Source of the DNA: Streblospio benedicti
Lineage: Eukaryota; Annelida; Polychaeta; Spionida; Spionidae
Reading direction: 5' to 3'
NCBI GenBank assembly: GCA_019095985.1
Contig: CM032664.1
Span: forward strand, 24,542,611 to 24,606,610
Length of the DNA stretch: 64,000 nt
The stretch's first letter is position 1. Each line of letters opens with the position of its first letter. The notes under the pieces are model-generated. The model saw nothing but the letters and a program-made list of their open reading frames with translations. It searched no databases and was not told where the DNA came from. This document shows positions 25,601 through 40,600 of the stretch, piece by piece. The position numbers were made by a program, and so were the translations under genes.

Positions 25601-28600
25601 TACAATGCTAGTGGCGGAGGCTAGATTCAAGTGGTCTAGCATGAGGCGGTGTATTTTAAGGGTTCGGCCCTGCATTTCTGAATATAATAGAACCTCTTTA
25701 TTATTGGACCTACCACTCTGCGGTTGACGTCAAAAGGTCTAATAAGGTCTTTCATGGAAGTTCACTGTGATCTGTTTATTGAGATAAGGGATCCTGAGGA
25801 CGGCTCTTACTACAGCGGTGGTCTCTGCCAATGTGGTATTTATTAGACGACAGCAGACTGTCCATATCATTTCTATACTAACCCTCTGTAACCTCTTTAT
25901 CCTCAGTGCTCTTAACATACAAAACAACTTCAATAGTACCTCATATTTAAATTTGGGTGTCCGTTCTTTTTTTGTACACTTTCTGCATGATCAAGGCTAA
26001 ACCTGCCAGACGTGGGCACATAACCCGTTCATTAGCCCATAGCATTATGCCATAAATGTCCTGTCCTCTGTTCTCCAGTGATAAAAGTTAATGTTGAGTT
26101 AACACGGAAAGCCTCCCTTTACAGAGCAGTGCTCATGTAGAAAGGCCCATGTTTCATTGCCAAGTCTCATGACATGGCACAAGTGATGTCACCCTCGGGA
26201 CACGTGTCTATATATCAAAGGGATGATATGACATTTTGTGACTTTAGCCTGTTATATGCTCGCAGGTATTATGTACGTGTACATGTAAACAGCTTCTGAC
26301 CGAATTCAGCAGATGACTGAATTGTTGGTTTTTATTTGAATATAAAATCACTGGTTTTTAACAGTTTTTCATTCTGGGGAAGGTTATATTTTCAGATGTT
26401 TGAAAGCAAATGATGTTTCTATCATATTGTCATAATCATATAGTGAACAGAGTTTAAGATGCCAACGTGCATATGACACTGTGAAATGTTCGCTCTTGTG
26501 TAGGTTCGTGGCAAAGACCACATAACCTCTAAGCACTCATCCAACACTTAATTCCGGATTTTTAACCCTACCAACATAAATATATATCCTCCTACATCCA
26601 ATGCAACGCCATTGACAAATATCTATATTTATGCCTGACAATGCAAGATCCAAAACAAAATACAGCCTTTCACAATCACTCTTCGCATTGTTATATTTCC
26701 TCGGAGCATTAAGTTCGCCAGAGTCCATCCGTTTTTTGTCGCGCCTCATTTGCGGAGTATAAAATGGGCGCAATTTATAGGTGGTGAGGAAGGTTTGTTT
26801 ATACAATAGGATGTTGTTTTAAGCCCCTTTTGTAGTATTGTTCATTGGGTGCTGAAGCGTTTAGGTGAAGCGGTTAGTCATTACTGCATATGCGCACGGT
26901 ATCATTGGTTCAGAGGGTTACTTAACACATATTGTTCGAGTAAAGTGCTATGTGGTGCTCATTTGTCATGCACTCAAGTTTGTTTTTCGCTCGCATGCCT
27001 AATTTATATTGATACAGTGTTGCCGCTCACCCGACCCCCACCCCAGGTGGATTTTAATATCTCCACTTTCGTTTGAATCATTGTGTAATCCTCGACGCTC
27101 GCCGATTGGACACAGATCAATATATAACACATCCACTGATTAAATATTCCGATATATCACATTTAATTGGACAATCATAGTTGCAAACATCATAGCAGTA
27201 CTAACCACTACGACCGTCATTGCCATCAATTGCGCGCGTCAACAGTCCCCAATATGGCGAATTAGCGTTCCCAATATTGCTCTCCGCACAGCGTGAGCGC
27301 ATTTGCACGCTAAGTGCTTTAATCTCATTTGAGGCTCAAAACAGCAGGCTTCTGTAATAGTATCCCGAAAATTGCAATGTCATTGATGCTGTTAACTGGA
27401 GTTTTCCCCTCCTTTTTGATGAAAAAAGAATGCATGCAGTCACATTGGGCAGAATTCTACTTTAATTGGGTACATGTATATGGGATTGTGCTGGAGACAT
27501 GAATGCTACTTCCATTAAAATCGCAATTATGATGTGTGGGTGATATTTTTTCAGGAATTGTTTGTATGCGTAGTCATAAGAACTCTTTGGAACAATGTAA
27601 ATGCTGCCCTTTTATTCTATGTGAAGCCATAGGTCATACATGTAAGTCATAAGGGAAGGCATACAATATCTCACGCATTTAATAAATATTGACATTGCAA
27701 AGCCCTCGCATTAATCTGTAAAACACGACCACGAAATAACCTGTAAGCAGTATTGACACACAAAATGACCAATTATGTAAATTCATTCCGCTCAAAATCA
27801 AAGGTTGTGACCTACTTAATAAATCCAATAATGAGCATACGCCGAAAAGTGACCAATCACGAGCCACACTCGGTTTTAGGATGTAAATTGTCAATTTTGC
27901 ACCATTATACCCTCATTGGACGATGGATAAAGACGCCATTGATGTCTCAGCATCCGGGGATTGTGGGTAATAATCTTGCATTATGGGAAATCCCAGAACA
28001 CGGCGGGACATGAATACGATTATATCTTGTTGTTGTCCGCGAGGAGCGAACTATTACCACGGATTGCTTTTTAAAGGCAAATGAAGATTATTTGGTCTTT
28101 GTAGGGTGAAGATGGATGGGTAAATCTAATGTTGGGCCTGATTTATAAGCTTTGAAGAAGGATTGCTTGTTCTGGGTGGGCCTTTGTTCTGGATTCTAGA
28201 AGCATATGTCATGCGTCAGCTGTAGTTTTTTATGTTTAAAAAGTTGTTATTGTACATACATGTAGTTAGCATACACCAAGATCACTTTATTGAGACCATT
28301 CTAAATTTGTCTCACGTTATTAGAACAGAGAGGTAAACTGATTAGAAGGGTTCTTAGCAGTCTATTGGTAACTCTCAAAAATACTGAGATGGTTTCTTTA
28401 ATACATTTTTACTTTCCACCTTTCCATAAGAGACATTTATTAGAAATAGGGAAATTATTGTGTGTTCCTTCATAATTACTTTTTATAAACTTCTATATGT
28501 TCTATTCCAAATGTCACAGATAAAAAGTTTAAAGGTAGATGAAGATAATTCTCACCAAGAGAAGTCATATCAACCTACATTTACACTATAAACAAAAGGA

Positions 28601-31600
28601 AACATTTCCCATGTGTGTAAACTTATACAACAAATATTCTTTTATGGTATCTTTATTATAGTTTATGAAGGTTATAAGGGTTTACACATGTTTAGATACA
28701 GTCTTGATTGCGAAGTAGGCAGTTAGAGGTTTTACTGTACGTACCTGCATATATTGCACAAGTCTTCAAACAAGCACCAACAAATTACTTCCATGTGATC
28801 CTTCATTACGCATGCAACACACGTAAGAATTACATTTCACAAAACCCAAACCAGAGAAACAACACACCAATTTAATTGAATGAGTCCCGGAAATCCGCCA
28901 AAAACAAAGCCTAATGCTGATTGGGTTACGTTGGGGTCATGAGCCCTTGTTCTGTGTCACGTGGAGGTCAGATGGAGGTGGTAGTGGTGAGATTGAAAAC
29001 ATGTGTAGTCATGAATATTGTTCTCTGTCAACAATTTGAAGACCCTGCCACTTGATATGACTACCCTGTTTGTCAAGTGTGACCTGTTGGTCAACGTGGC
29101 CAGCCTGCCAGTTAAAATGATTTCATTGAGTTGTAATGATTCCTACTAATCAATTTAAGTATCGTTATGGTTATCGCGTATATTGGGTTTCTCAAGTTTT
29201 TTTCTTATATCCCTTAAACTTCTAGATAAAGTGTACATGCTGTACATGTGCATATATATATATATAGACAGTTATAGCATCTATATAATACCATATATAT
29301 CTATATCCATATATATATATATAAGATATATTATATAGGTTCAACGTAGTCTATGAAGATTTTGAGCAGCGAAAAACTGTCTTATTATAGAGGTGGCCCA
29401 TTGATAGAGGTGGCGTGACATAGAGTTTACACTGTACACAAGATTCTAATTATTTTTTTGTATTTCATTTGCAGAGATGAGGGCTGCTACCAGTGTCTAC
29501 TAATGATGAAGAGACACAGGAACATCATTCAGTACAAAGAAAGTGAGTATCTGTCTGTAGCAGAGCCACCATGAAACCCTGCCATCATTCATCCCTTTAC
29601 AGCCACCATGAAACCCTTAACCCCTTTTACAAATACTTTATTATAAGTATTTCTACGTTTTGTTTGACAATTTATCTCACTTACATTTTAGCATGTCGTT
29701 CCCGTGTATAACTAAAATGGCGACAAAGCACAAAAATCAGAGGACAGCTTTTGATTATTTCCTTTTTTACTTACAAGCTGTCAAAAATTATCAAATTCAG
29801 TGAATATAATATACACCACTATAGATGACGCTAGATCTTTAATCAAAAGATTATGAACATAATATTCTGTGTGAAAATTTGATATTTTCTTCTGTTCCGG
29901 TGGGAAATTTCCATTATTATGAGAGGATCTTCTCCAAACAATATAATCAGCTTGCGCATTATCGTCTGGGCCATTTTATCACAAAATAGAAACATTTGGT
30001 ATGATATTGCAAGACCATTGCAACTTATTAGATATTATTTTTCTTCACACGATTATAGTTATTGGACCTGTACAACTCTAAGAAATCCAGTTAAACATTC
30101 GAATTATCCAAAATTCTGAGATAATATTGCGTTTTATTAAAAGTGGAAAGTAACATGAAGGGGGGTGCTTACTTGCTCATACAATCCATAAGTTGGAGAT
30201 ATCGGGTCCAAGTTAAAGATACAATACAATACAATATAAATTTCTATTGCGCGAATCCCACAAAGTCTACATGTGTATGTATGCTTTTAGTAAAAAATGA
30301 TTCTTCTATTGCTATTATGAAATGGCAATAGTCTTGGCTGTTGTATGGAAAGAGGAAGCTTGTTCCACAATTTAAGTGCTGCTATTTTACAAGGATACTA
30401 CAATATTTTGCACTGGGAAAAAATGTTTCATGCCCTCCTGTGGGAAATCTAGATTATATGTGGATCTGCCAAAACAATATAATCAGGTGTCATGTTATCG
30501 TTGAATGCCTTTTATCACAGAACATTATGCTTCTTCCATTTTTGGTATGATAATGCTCTTTCACTGTGAGAAACTTCCTTTTATCAGATTAAAATGACTT
30601 TCAGTTCAATTATGGTGGTAGTTTCAGTTTGAGAACTTTCCATTTTGAAAAGTAGGTAAACGAAATTAGGATTATGAGAGCGTACAAAAGACAAACAAAT
30701 TAAGGTTATTTATACATGCATATATGTGCTATCCACATTGCTACAAAAACATGTTTAATTGGACAAATTCCAGCTTTTAGAAAGATAACCTGATTTGGGC
30801 TGCAGAAAGTTGGCAACTCAAATTTTATTGACAGTGTCTAATTACTAATTCTGAAACTGAATGTGACTTTATCATATTTCAGATAGTTATAATGTCACAA
30901 TATCGCAATTGGCAAACTAGTTTCCAAGTTCACGCGAGTGCATACAATCTAGCTAATCTAAAAACAAGGTAAATCCCCACTAGATCATGACTGCATTTCT
31001 CATTAGCTAGCTTAAAAAATTTCAATGGAATTATCTCTATTAAAAAGTGTAATATTATTACATATTTTGTAGCAGTTATGGAACTTACATACCTACTTGA
31101 TGAAAGAAAATTGTCTGAGTCATATTTAGAATGTAATTTATTCTTTTTTATTCCGTTTGTAGTTCTACGCTGTTCCCATCTTCCAGAGAAATTGGCAAAA
31201 TTATTGAGATTGCAAACTTTGCAGACATGTAATCTTGTGGAAATCTCTTCTTAATGAAACGACTTGATCATGTTGCTAAACAAGCTACTAAATTAGGCTT
31301 TATAGGCCCTTTTTTGTCAAATCAATATCTTGAAAATGAGATTTCATGTTTTTTGCAGTTTTATGAGGGTGTTAATTACAAGCATAAGTTTGTGAACTTG
31401 GGCATTAGTATAAGAAATAGAAACGATGACATATAAAAGGGGTGTTCTAGTGTATTTTGCAGCATCTCACTAAGTAATACACGTGACACATTACAGCAAT
31501 CACAATGTATATGACATTTGATAACATGCAAAATACTTACATCCTGATGGGCATTGAAAAATGTCTAATCAAGACAACTACCACTTCAGTCCCATAAAGC

Positions 31601-34600
31601 TTGAAAAATCAATAATAATCCACAATCGACATTTCCAAATGCCTAATTGCAATTTGTTGTCTGCGATTTGCTATTGATTTCACGCTCCATTCATATTCAC
31701 CGGAGTATTGAAATCACTTCTTGCTAATCTCTACTCAACGTGAGCTTATGGATTTATAGATCTGTTCATCAAAATACAATTAGCGGGATTTATCAAGAGC
31801 AAGTGGAAATCTTTTGTTTTGGGCTCACAATGGGGAAATAGTAATCAGAGAGTTGATCACTGATTGCGTATTGAGTTCCCTGTGGAGAAATTCCTTTCAT
31901 CTTTGGTTTATTGGAAGTGCTGGCTTTTAGAGACATCACAGTATGTTGATATGATCGAGTCAGGATATACATCATCGTCGGTTTTCACGGGTTTTTAATT
32001 CACACTACCTTACAAGTCCCTGTTCATATCAACGCAGGCGTATATAGCCGTGAGATATGACGATGGATATACATAAATTTGAGGTGCTTGGTGAATGGTA
32101 TATATATGCATATATCTGCAAAATAAGTATATATAAACATAAACCTCTACTAGCTTCTAATATCTGCATAAGGATGACATAACAACATACAAACATTGGT
32201 TTTATCGCATTTGTCAATTGATTGGGAAAGTACTCAGGTTTAAATCCTGGGGAAAAACTTTAAAAGTAGGAAATTAAAATGATAGAGCAACTACCCAGAA
32301 CATTCGCATATTACATTAAACTTGAACTTTCAGCACTACAAAATCTGCCACGTTTAAAATCATAATGTCAAATGCATCATCAAAACTCATCTTTTAAATT
32401 TTATCGCCGCCAACACTCCCATTAACTTTTAACTGTCATTAAACTCGCCATTTGAGGCAAAATTGACAATCAAATTATAAGCTAAATGCTATGAAATCAT
32501 GCCATTTGAACGGCAGATAGACATTTGAATGATTCGGGCCAAGACTCTTGGCATGTCATTTACTGGATATGCCAGACATGCCAAAAGTGAAGATAGTTTT
32601 CACGTTTGTGACATTATTAAATTGTCCCGATCGATGTCTGTATTTTAAGTTCACATTCTGACAGTTACGAATGCTTGTCCCCGAATTAACAATATTTATA
32701 ATCATTCATTTTGCATCAGTTAACATATGTATATATGGGAGTGGTGCCTAGAACTTGGTGAGAGCACACATGCGCCTAGAAAGGACTCCAGATTACCATC
32801 TCTAGCTGGCTAGCAACCTTGCTACAATGCCTAGTTAGCAGGCTGGCAATAGCATGCTATCTAGAAGTGCATAGAGGTTATCAAGGGAGTTATTATTGTA
32901 AAGATATGCAGCTGGGTATGATTACGTGCATGCTTGTTACTTTTTGGCAAATTGTATTGTTATACAGAGGCCAGAGAAATGAAATGTGATTTCTGTCATT
33001 AGATAAATGTTTCTCTGCGTTTGCTACAGAAATACACAGCATGTGAATGTGTTAAAATGGAAACAGAACAGATATTATCAATCTCTGTTTTCTTTGTAAT
33101 TTACTGTTTGTGATTGGGTAGTTATGTAGAAAAATGTGAATACTATCATAAGCTAAATTAAAAAGAAAATGTTTCTGTAATGGTTATAGATACACGGCAA
33201 TGCGTTATTTCATCTTAATGAAAAGGTGACCGTAAAAATGTTTCACTACAGAGGTGGTCTCTTTGCAGATTTCGTCTTATTTGGTCTCTTTTGCTGCTCA
33301 TGGAACCAACAGTCACTGCTGGCATATGCACCTAGCCCGTGATGCTTTGTCAGCTGTCCTTTGATCTCTGGGACGTTAATATTGATAAAACCTGAAACAA
33401 ACGAACAATGGCTCGAGCTCACACCCAGATGTGCATTGGTTCCAGATGTGGATGGCATGTCCGGTGTCAGGTTACAGTAGAACCTTCCATTAAAATCGCA
33501 TCTATAGAGACCACCTCTATAATATAAGACCTTTTTGCAGCTCCAAATCTAAAAAAGAGGTCACAATGAACATGCATATACATAAATCATCTGTAGTATG
33601 AATTTCAGTCGAAATATATGTTTTTGCCATAGAGATAGAGACAGACGGTTGACAATGTATCTTAGTCTAAAAGTAGCACTACCCTACATTTGTTTTTATT
33701 GGTCCATTTTTTTCGCAATGTTTGCCCCATAATATCCAAAGTAAACGCATAACAAAAGCACGCATCTCTTGACAGTTAAAACTGTACTTAGTATAATAAT
33801 AGCCTCGCCCCCGAAACCCCAAACCCAATAAGGAAATGTTATGAAGTTTGCCAGTAACCTAATTTGGTTTCCATGGTGACATCTGATCCGTCTTAGTATG
33901 TCACCTGATTGTGCCGTGTCGCGTACTTAAGGCGGCCATCTTGAAAGATGGATCGGCCATCTTGACAAGGCGAGGGCTAATTAGCCATGTTTGTGAAGAT
34001 CCAGATGTGCAGGTAATTAGTATGAAATGTCTAGATCCATTATACATAATTAAGGGTATTTTTTGTTTGGACAAAATTTTCTTGTTTATTATTAAATTCA
34101 TTTTGGCAGCATTGGGTATTCGGAGTATACTCTACCAATAGACCATAACAAATTCCGGCACACTGCTAATGCCATCATATGTAAACGTGTACACACTCAC
34201 ATATATGTACACTTGAATAGTTCGAGTCTATATTTTATTTGGCATAGACTAGTATGATATTTTTGGTCAATTCAATATCTACATGTATATAGACAATATG
34301 AAAACTTGAAAAGGTCATTTTGTTACTTACTTTGATTACAAATGCATAGACTATCCCATTCAATATACTCCGAATATGAGTTTTTGAAAAGGTCAACTCT
34401 ATATTTGGCACCTCTCTCACACACAGTAAGTGTGTGATGTTTTAGCTGCTAGCTCCCCAGTCAAATCACACGTGTTGAGAGCCTCGCACTGTGACGCCCC
34501 TAGCACGTCTCACCCTCTATCTTTGTGTTCTGGGATTTGGGACTGAATCGACAATCAAATGTTCACAATTGGCTTAGTCTTGCTGAAAGCTCGAGTTTGA

Positions 34601-37600
34601 ATGGTTCGACTACACGAGAATTTTACGTTTGTTTCTTTAAGCAACAGCTACAAACTGCTGTTTGAGTTACAAAGGAATTGATGCACGATTATTTCATGGT
34701 ATTGTCCTAGCATTGCTGCTGTTGTTACAGATTATCAACACAAGAGGGTTAAGTAGCACTGAGAGATCCAGAGTTTTAAAATGCCAAGTGCGCAAACAAA
34801 AAGTCCGCGGAATCCTAATTGTGCGACCCTGCCTAGCAATTCCAGAAGCTACCTAGGGTGTCATTTTGGGGCTACAGTGGGCACATTATCTCTCTGGCCC
34901 CTCCCTTGATTGGCCCATGAATATAGAACATAAAATTGCCCCATTGTCATGAAAAAATATATAGACCCATTGAACAACAGGCCTTGGTATAATGATCCAG
35001 TATGTATGTATTTTCAATGCAAAACAAGATGGCGCACACGTGCTCTCGCTGCAGACGACCGTTTGTCCCGCCAATTATTGCACAAATAATCCGACAGGGG
35101 GCGTGTGATGTACAGCCTTGATCATGACATAACGGCTCATTGGCGGGCGATTTAGGGGACCAGCGAACGTGAGGGGAATGGCCGAGACTGCTTGGGAGAG
35201 GATTAGGGCTATACTTTAAACTGAGACCATTTGTCTCTGGGCGTTTAGGAGGATTTGTCTGATTCTGGGGTAGCTTTTTGTCATACTTTAGCCTGATTTG
35301 TTACGAATTCCCATCTTGACATGTTGTGAATGAGGGTTTTGATGAAAAAAAAAAGAAAGATTCTGGTTGCATAAATAACTGAGTCACACTTTAGTTTGTA
35401 TATTGTACATCTCTAAGTATATTTTGGTGAGTGGATTTTTCTTAGAAAGGGAAAGTACTGATATCATTTTGTGTAATGATATCATGAACACGGGCAACAT
35501 TGTAAAGCAGATGACTGATCATCTTTATTAGTCAGAATATGAATGAATTAAGCATCCATAAAGATGACCTCTTCAATGAGACTGCACTTCTGTTAAGACC
35601 TATCAAGGCCAGTCCCAGGATGGTCTAAAATAAAGAGCTTACACGCGGTACCTACTAGTCCTGCAGCACAGTTCCCATATAAAACTACCCATTCCTTCCT
35701 ATGTGAATACTGTGACCCTGGTCCAATATGGCAGAGCCATCACCTCGAGAGCTCTCCTATCATGGCCTCGTCCTGCCCATTTTCTGCTGAATTGCTCCGG
35801 CCTTCTGCATGATTTGGATGGATCGTTAAATAAACTGGTGGCACACAGACTAGACTGACTTGGGTATGAATGAGATCACATATTATTTCTATTAAGCTGT
35901 CCCCAGAACTTACATGTAGCTTTGCAATACATGAATCCTACAGCCTTGTCATTTTAGCTGCAAGTGTAAAATATATAATACATGAATAATTCTGGCCAGC
36001 TAATCATACACATGATCCAGTCACATACCATTTTCACGCCGTTCACGCTTCAAGCAAGATGAAAGGGATATTGAGATGGGTAACCTTGGTCGCCAGTTGC
36101 CAATCAACGTACATTGAGGTGATCAAGGCTGTCACTGCAACACCCCCAGTAAATGAGGCCGTCCATGTCAAGTTAGTCTGACGGGCCGATTCGCAGGACG
36201 TGGACAGCATTTGCATAATATTGCAGACAGTGGCAAATCCGGATATAGGGGCCGGGGTGGGGTGGTGAGGAGCATGGGATTTGAGTGTCATTTATTGAAC
36301 ATTGAGCTTATCAATTCTAACTGCATGTTTTTACAACTGGTCTTATTCATTGGGAAAAGTTATGTACAGCGTCATCTCTAAGTCTCAAAGACCACCTAGC
36401 GGTTGGCTAGTCTGAGTAGAGTAGTGGTCTGTTTATGGAGTTCTTGAAAAGTCACAATCTTATATTGAGTTGGTGCTGTTGATAGTTATTTTTACTGTAA
36501 CTTAACATGCCTACTTTGCCTAACTTACGTGTACAAAATAACATGCACAAACTGAATTCTAAGTTGTAGGCTATATTAATTGTAACAATTCTGGATAATA
36601 ACCGTCCCTTTCATTTTCCCTAGACTTGTTCTGGATCAAGGAGTCCGTACGTGGGGTTAAATGGAAAAAGGATCCACGGCCATGATCCAGATGGGATCCA
36701 GCTGATCTATATGTTCTGGATCAGTAAAAATGGCCATTTTAATTGTGGGAAAGAATGGCCCATTGAAGGCATGCATCGTTGTTGGGAATGTTATTATAGT
36801 GTTTACGGATGTCAGTTTCAAGTGTGTGGATTTGTCATGAAAATATGATGTGGTTAGTCCATTTTACATGAGCTAAATTTGGAAATCACTCACCCAGCCC
36901 AATGTGTCGTGTTGAGCGTTGAGACGAAGGTTCAGAAAAGTAAGATGACATTGGGGTTCCAGACGAAAAGGCCGATGGAAAAGGGAATTATTGGATTATA
37001 CAGTAATATAAGAGCTCGCATTAAGACTACAACAAGTGACCAACTCTGTAATAATAAACCCGTTTAGTAGGCATATCACAAAACGAGCAGGGCTAAGATA
37101 CATACAGAGACCTCCTTTATAACGATACTTGATAGTAAGGTTCTAGACTGCTCAATGAAAATTACATTCGGTTGAAAACAATTAAATCAAATTTTCGAAC
37201 TTCATTTAATTGGGAGAGTACAGCATCTACAAATATTTGAAAATATCTCCCAATAAAACGTAGCCAACTCGTTTAAAAGAAACACAATGCAATTTTCCAC
37301 ACATTTACTCAATCTTCTTATCTGTTTCTCACAGAGCGGAGTAATCTTCCCCGCCATCCATGCGTGTCGCCTGCACTACTTTATATCTATAGGCTCCTAC
37401 ATGTGTCAAAATCGACATAGCGAATCGGCTGTCTTTTTACCTGTGACAGCGGACAAACTTGATTTCTACCCTGTTCAGTTTGAAACCCGTACCTGTGACC
37501 ACCTATGGTTCTACATAAATATTTTATACAATGATTTTCTTTTTTAAAGTTAAAGTCACTTTTTCAAGAATATTCACTTCGAACCCCATGTAGAAGCCTT

Positions 37601-40600
37601 CTTTATCAGCCGTCAACAATTTAACCGTGTGACCTTGAAACGTGTCTTACGTCACTGGTAACAGATTTACGCATGCGCGACAGATCTATCGAGATTGGAG
37701 CCACGTGGAGGCGTCTTTTGAAGTGTTGAGGGAGTTGATGTGAATGTTGCCAGGTGGTAATAGGCAAGGCTTACTTTGAGTGCATTCTTGCGGTTTTCAT
37801 CAGGCTCCTTTCATCTGTTCTCGTAATGAGCGTTATTATGATGCTACTGTACAGCCTAAAATGAAACCACCTATATGTATGCAAAGAGAACACGTCTATA
37901 CACACTTTTTCAGTATCAACAAACAATAAAAATAACCTACCACGTGCTACATGTGTAGACAATCTCTCTATAGATAACATTTGAGACTATTAATACTTTG
38001 ACAGAACGTTTACATAAGCAGATCATGGGCGCTCACCCCAACCCCGTTTCCCTCAAATACTGACCTTAAGAAGTTTTGTCAGGTCTGTGAGCTTTCGCGT
38101 ACAAAACCCATGAACTCCATTGGGTGCTTCCACCCCAGCTTTTCACAAAACCTGGATCTGCTAGGGTTCTTTTTTGGAAAATGGCTATATGGTCTAACTT
38201 AACTCCATGTAAGTCTAGACATATCTATATGGCCATATAGAACACTGTCTCACCACATGGACAATCGACCTCTTTGGGACACTGTGTTGGGTTTTCCTCA
38301 ATAGATCCTGATTATCGTGTTTAATCAAGTGAGCACATCTCCAGAGATAAAACTAAACTGTGGGGGATTGACCCGCGTATAGGATGTGGCTCAGTTCACT
38401 TTTTATGCTTGATATTGCAATAAAACCCACTGCATCAGATATTGGAGCAGTACTGGTTATGATTACAGTACAATCTTTGTAAGAAAGTAGGACGTGATTA
38501 ATTTTGCGAGATGGTCTTCTGTAGAGGGCTTATATTTAGAAGAGTATTTCAAAGCAAGAGGTCACTCCACTTTCTAATCCTTATGCTTTGGCACTGTGAT
38601 GAAACACAACGGTCTCCTACCTCTGAAAAGCCAAGAGTACATCTTTAAATTACGTAGAAGCTGTATGTGTTGTACATTGCAGAGGCGATCCATATAGGGG
38701 GGTCGTCTCATTTAAGCTGGGCTTATGCAGAAATATATATATGCTATTCATAGCACTTTGGCTAAAACGAGAGAGGGTCAATATCAATCGTCTTTAGTGC
38801 CCAATTTAGAACTAATTGCAATAACTCCCATTAAGAGCACTACCTTAAACAGTGCACCAAAGCCTTCGTAATGAATCCAATGTCATAACGCATTAGAACA
38901 CCACTCGGCCAGGCCCCTTGGCTGGAAGTATTAATGTATAAAAAATACTGAATAAGCAGTAAATCCTCATAATGAAGATTTACTATTGACAAAGACACAA
39001 AACATGTAGAGATCACAATAACATTGACCCGTAATAACTAACGATATTCCCAGTAAAATACCGGAAGTGTCAACGGTCTTGCTTGAATGTTAGAAACTGT
39101 CAAACCTTTGACCTAATCCACACAAGTCTCAGGGATGAGAAACTAGACTATGGAATACGATAACTGTTGCGCATCATTAGGCATGCTTTTGAATGTTGTG
39201 GTGAAAGTGTTGAATATAGCTGTCAAAACAGGTGACCTGGTGGGCACAGGTGCTATTCTGATTGGTGGGTCCAGAATTTGGGGTATGTGGATTTGGTAGG
39301 GATCACTATGGATAATGTACATGGATACAGTGATCTATGTGACGTAATGATGATACTAGAGGACATAAAACGATGTCTACCAACCGAGCATAGCAATTGG
39401 CCAAATCCTCTATCAACATACATGCTTTTATACATATACATGTACACATGTACTTCACATGTTATAACATGTGGTGTTTTTGTTTTAGGTGAGATTTTGT
39501 ATCTAAAAAATAAAACACGTTTCAATCATTCCCTCTGAAACAATGTCAGCACCAGCAAGAACTATAATGTCCATATTGCAGCATGTGGCCTTTGTCATAA
39601 GATCGGGTGACCTTTGTCATGGATCAATTGAAAAGTGGTGAGAGTGAACATGTTGAAGTGCTCAATGACGATAGATTGGGATATTGTTGCACTCTGATAT
39701 CGCACAACCTCGGCATGACCAGATCTATGAGGGGTAAAATTGATTCATTTCAAAATGCTTATCTCTGTGCACCAGGAACACTCTTGTTTTCTACTATTTA
39801 ACTGTTTCTATACTGAATCTTATGTTTGAAATGTCTTGAAAAGAACATATAGCATCTATAACCTCTATTAGACCACCCAAGGGACAGCTCTCAATAGCGA
39901 GGTAATCTCTAAATGAAAGTCCCTGGCAGTGTGTCTAATGATGGCTCCAGACTGCGAGACTTTGTTTATTATGGAGGTTGTCTATGTATAAACGTGGTAT
40001 TTATTGGGGGGTTTACTGTAACGAAACGATGCTTCTTTGCAGACCTCATGTAGGGATTTGATTACAAATCAATATGAGGTTACCAACTGACCGCATCAGT
40101 CCACCAATGCCACCTATTGGGTGATTGATGGACCTTATCAAGTTCACGATCTGAACTATATACATGACACTAGAGGCGAGGCTGGTGCTTTGATTGGTCG
40201 CCAGCTAGACATTGGTCGCTTAATGACAAAAAAAAACGCATGCACATTGCCCAGGAAAACGTTGACGCATAATTATAGGAAAATGTATACAAATGTGTTC
40301 TTTTTTAATTAGTTTTTAAAGTGCACCATTGTACATGTGCGTAAAACCATACACAATAACTACGTCTTCCTGGCCATGGTTCCCCCGGCAAATCCTATAC
40401 AACACATGCATGTGTGTCAGGAATTGCATTTTAAGGGTAACACTTTTCATTAATCGACATATCATAGTATTCACGTGCGCACATCATATACATATGATAG
40501 GTGGTCACAATAATCAGCTCTCCTCGCCCAACCTCAGTTCATTGAGTATACTGTTCCAAGCTTCGGTATGCGTTGCCTTAGACTCACATATTAACCTAAT

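Larger units (their letters stand above)
22634..29474 (+). other. Intron 1 (6.8 kb)
   Basis: Mostly AT-rich single-copy-looking sequence. It includes a GGATC-rich island (23249-23335), an ATGGCGG-start short ORF in a GC-rich patch (25338-25440), an AT microsatellite (29250-29340) and repeat copies at about 25200-25230 and 25690-25835. No additional exon with matching phases was seen. Confidence 0.7.

Noticed and set aside
36060-36182. ORF MKGILRWVTLVASCQSTY... resembling a secreted peptide start
   Set aside because: Only 40 codons, inside intron 2, with the opposite strand equally open and no donor or domain.
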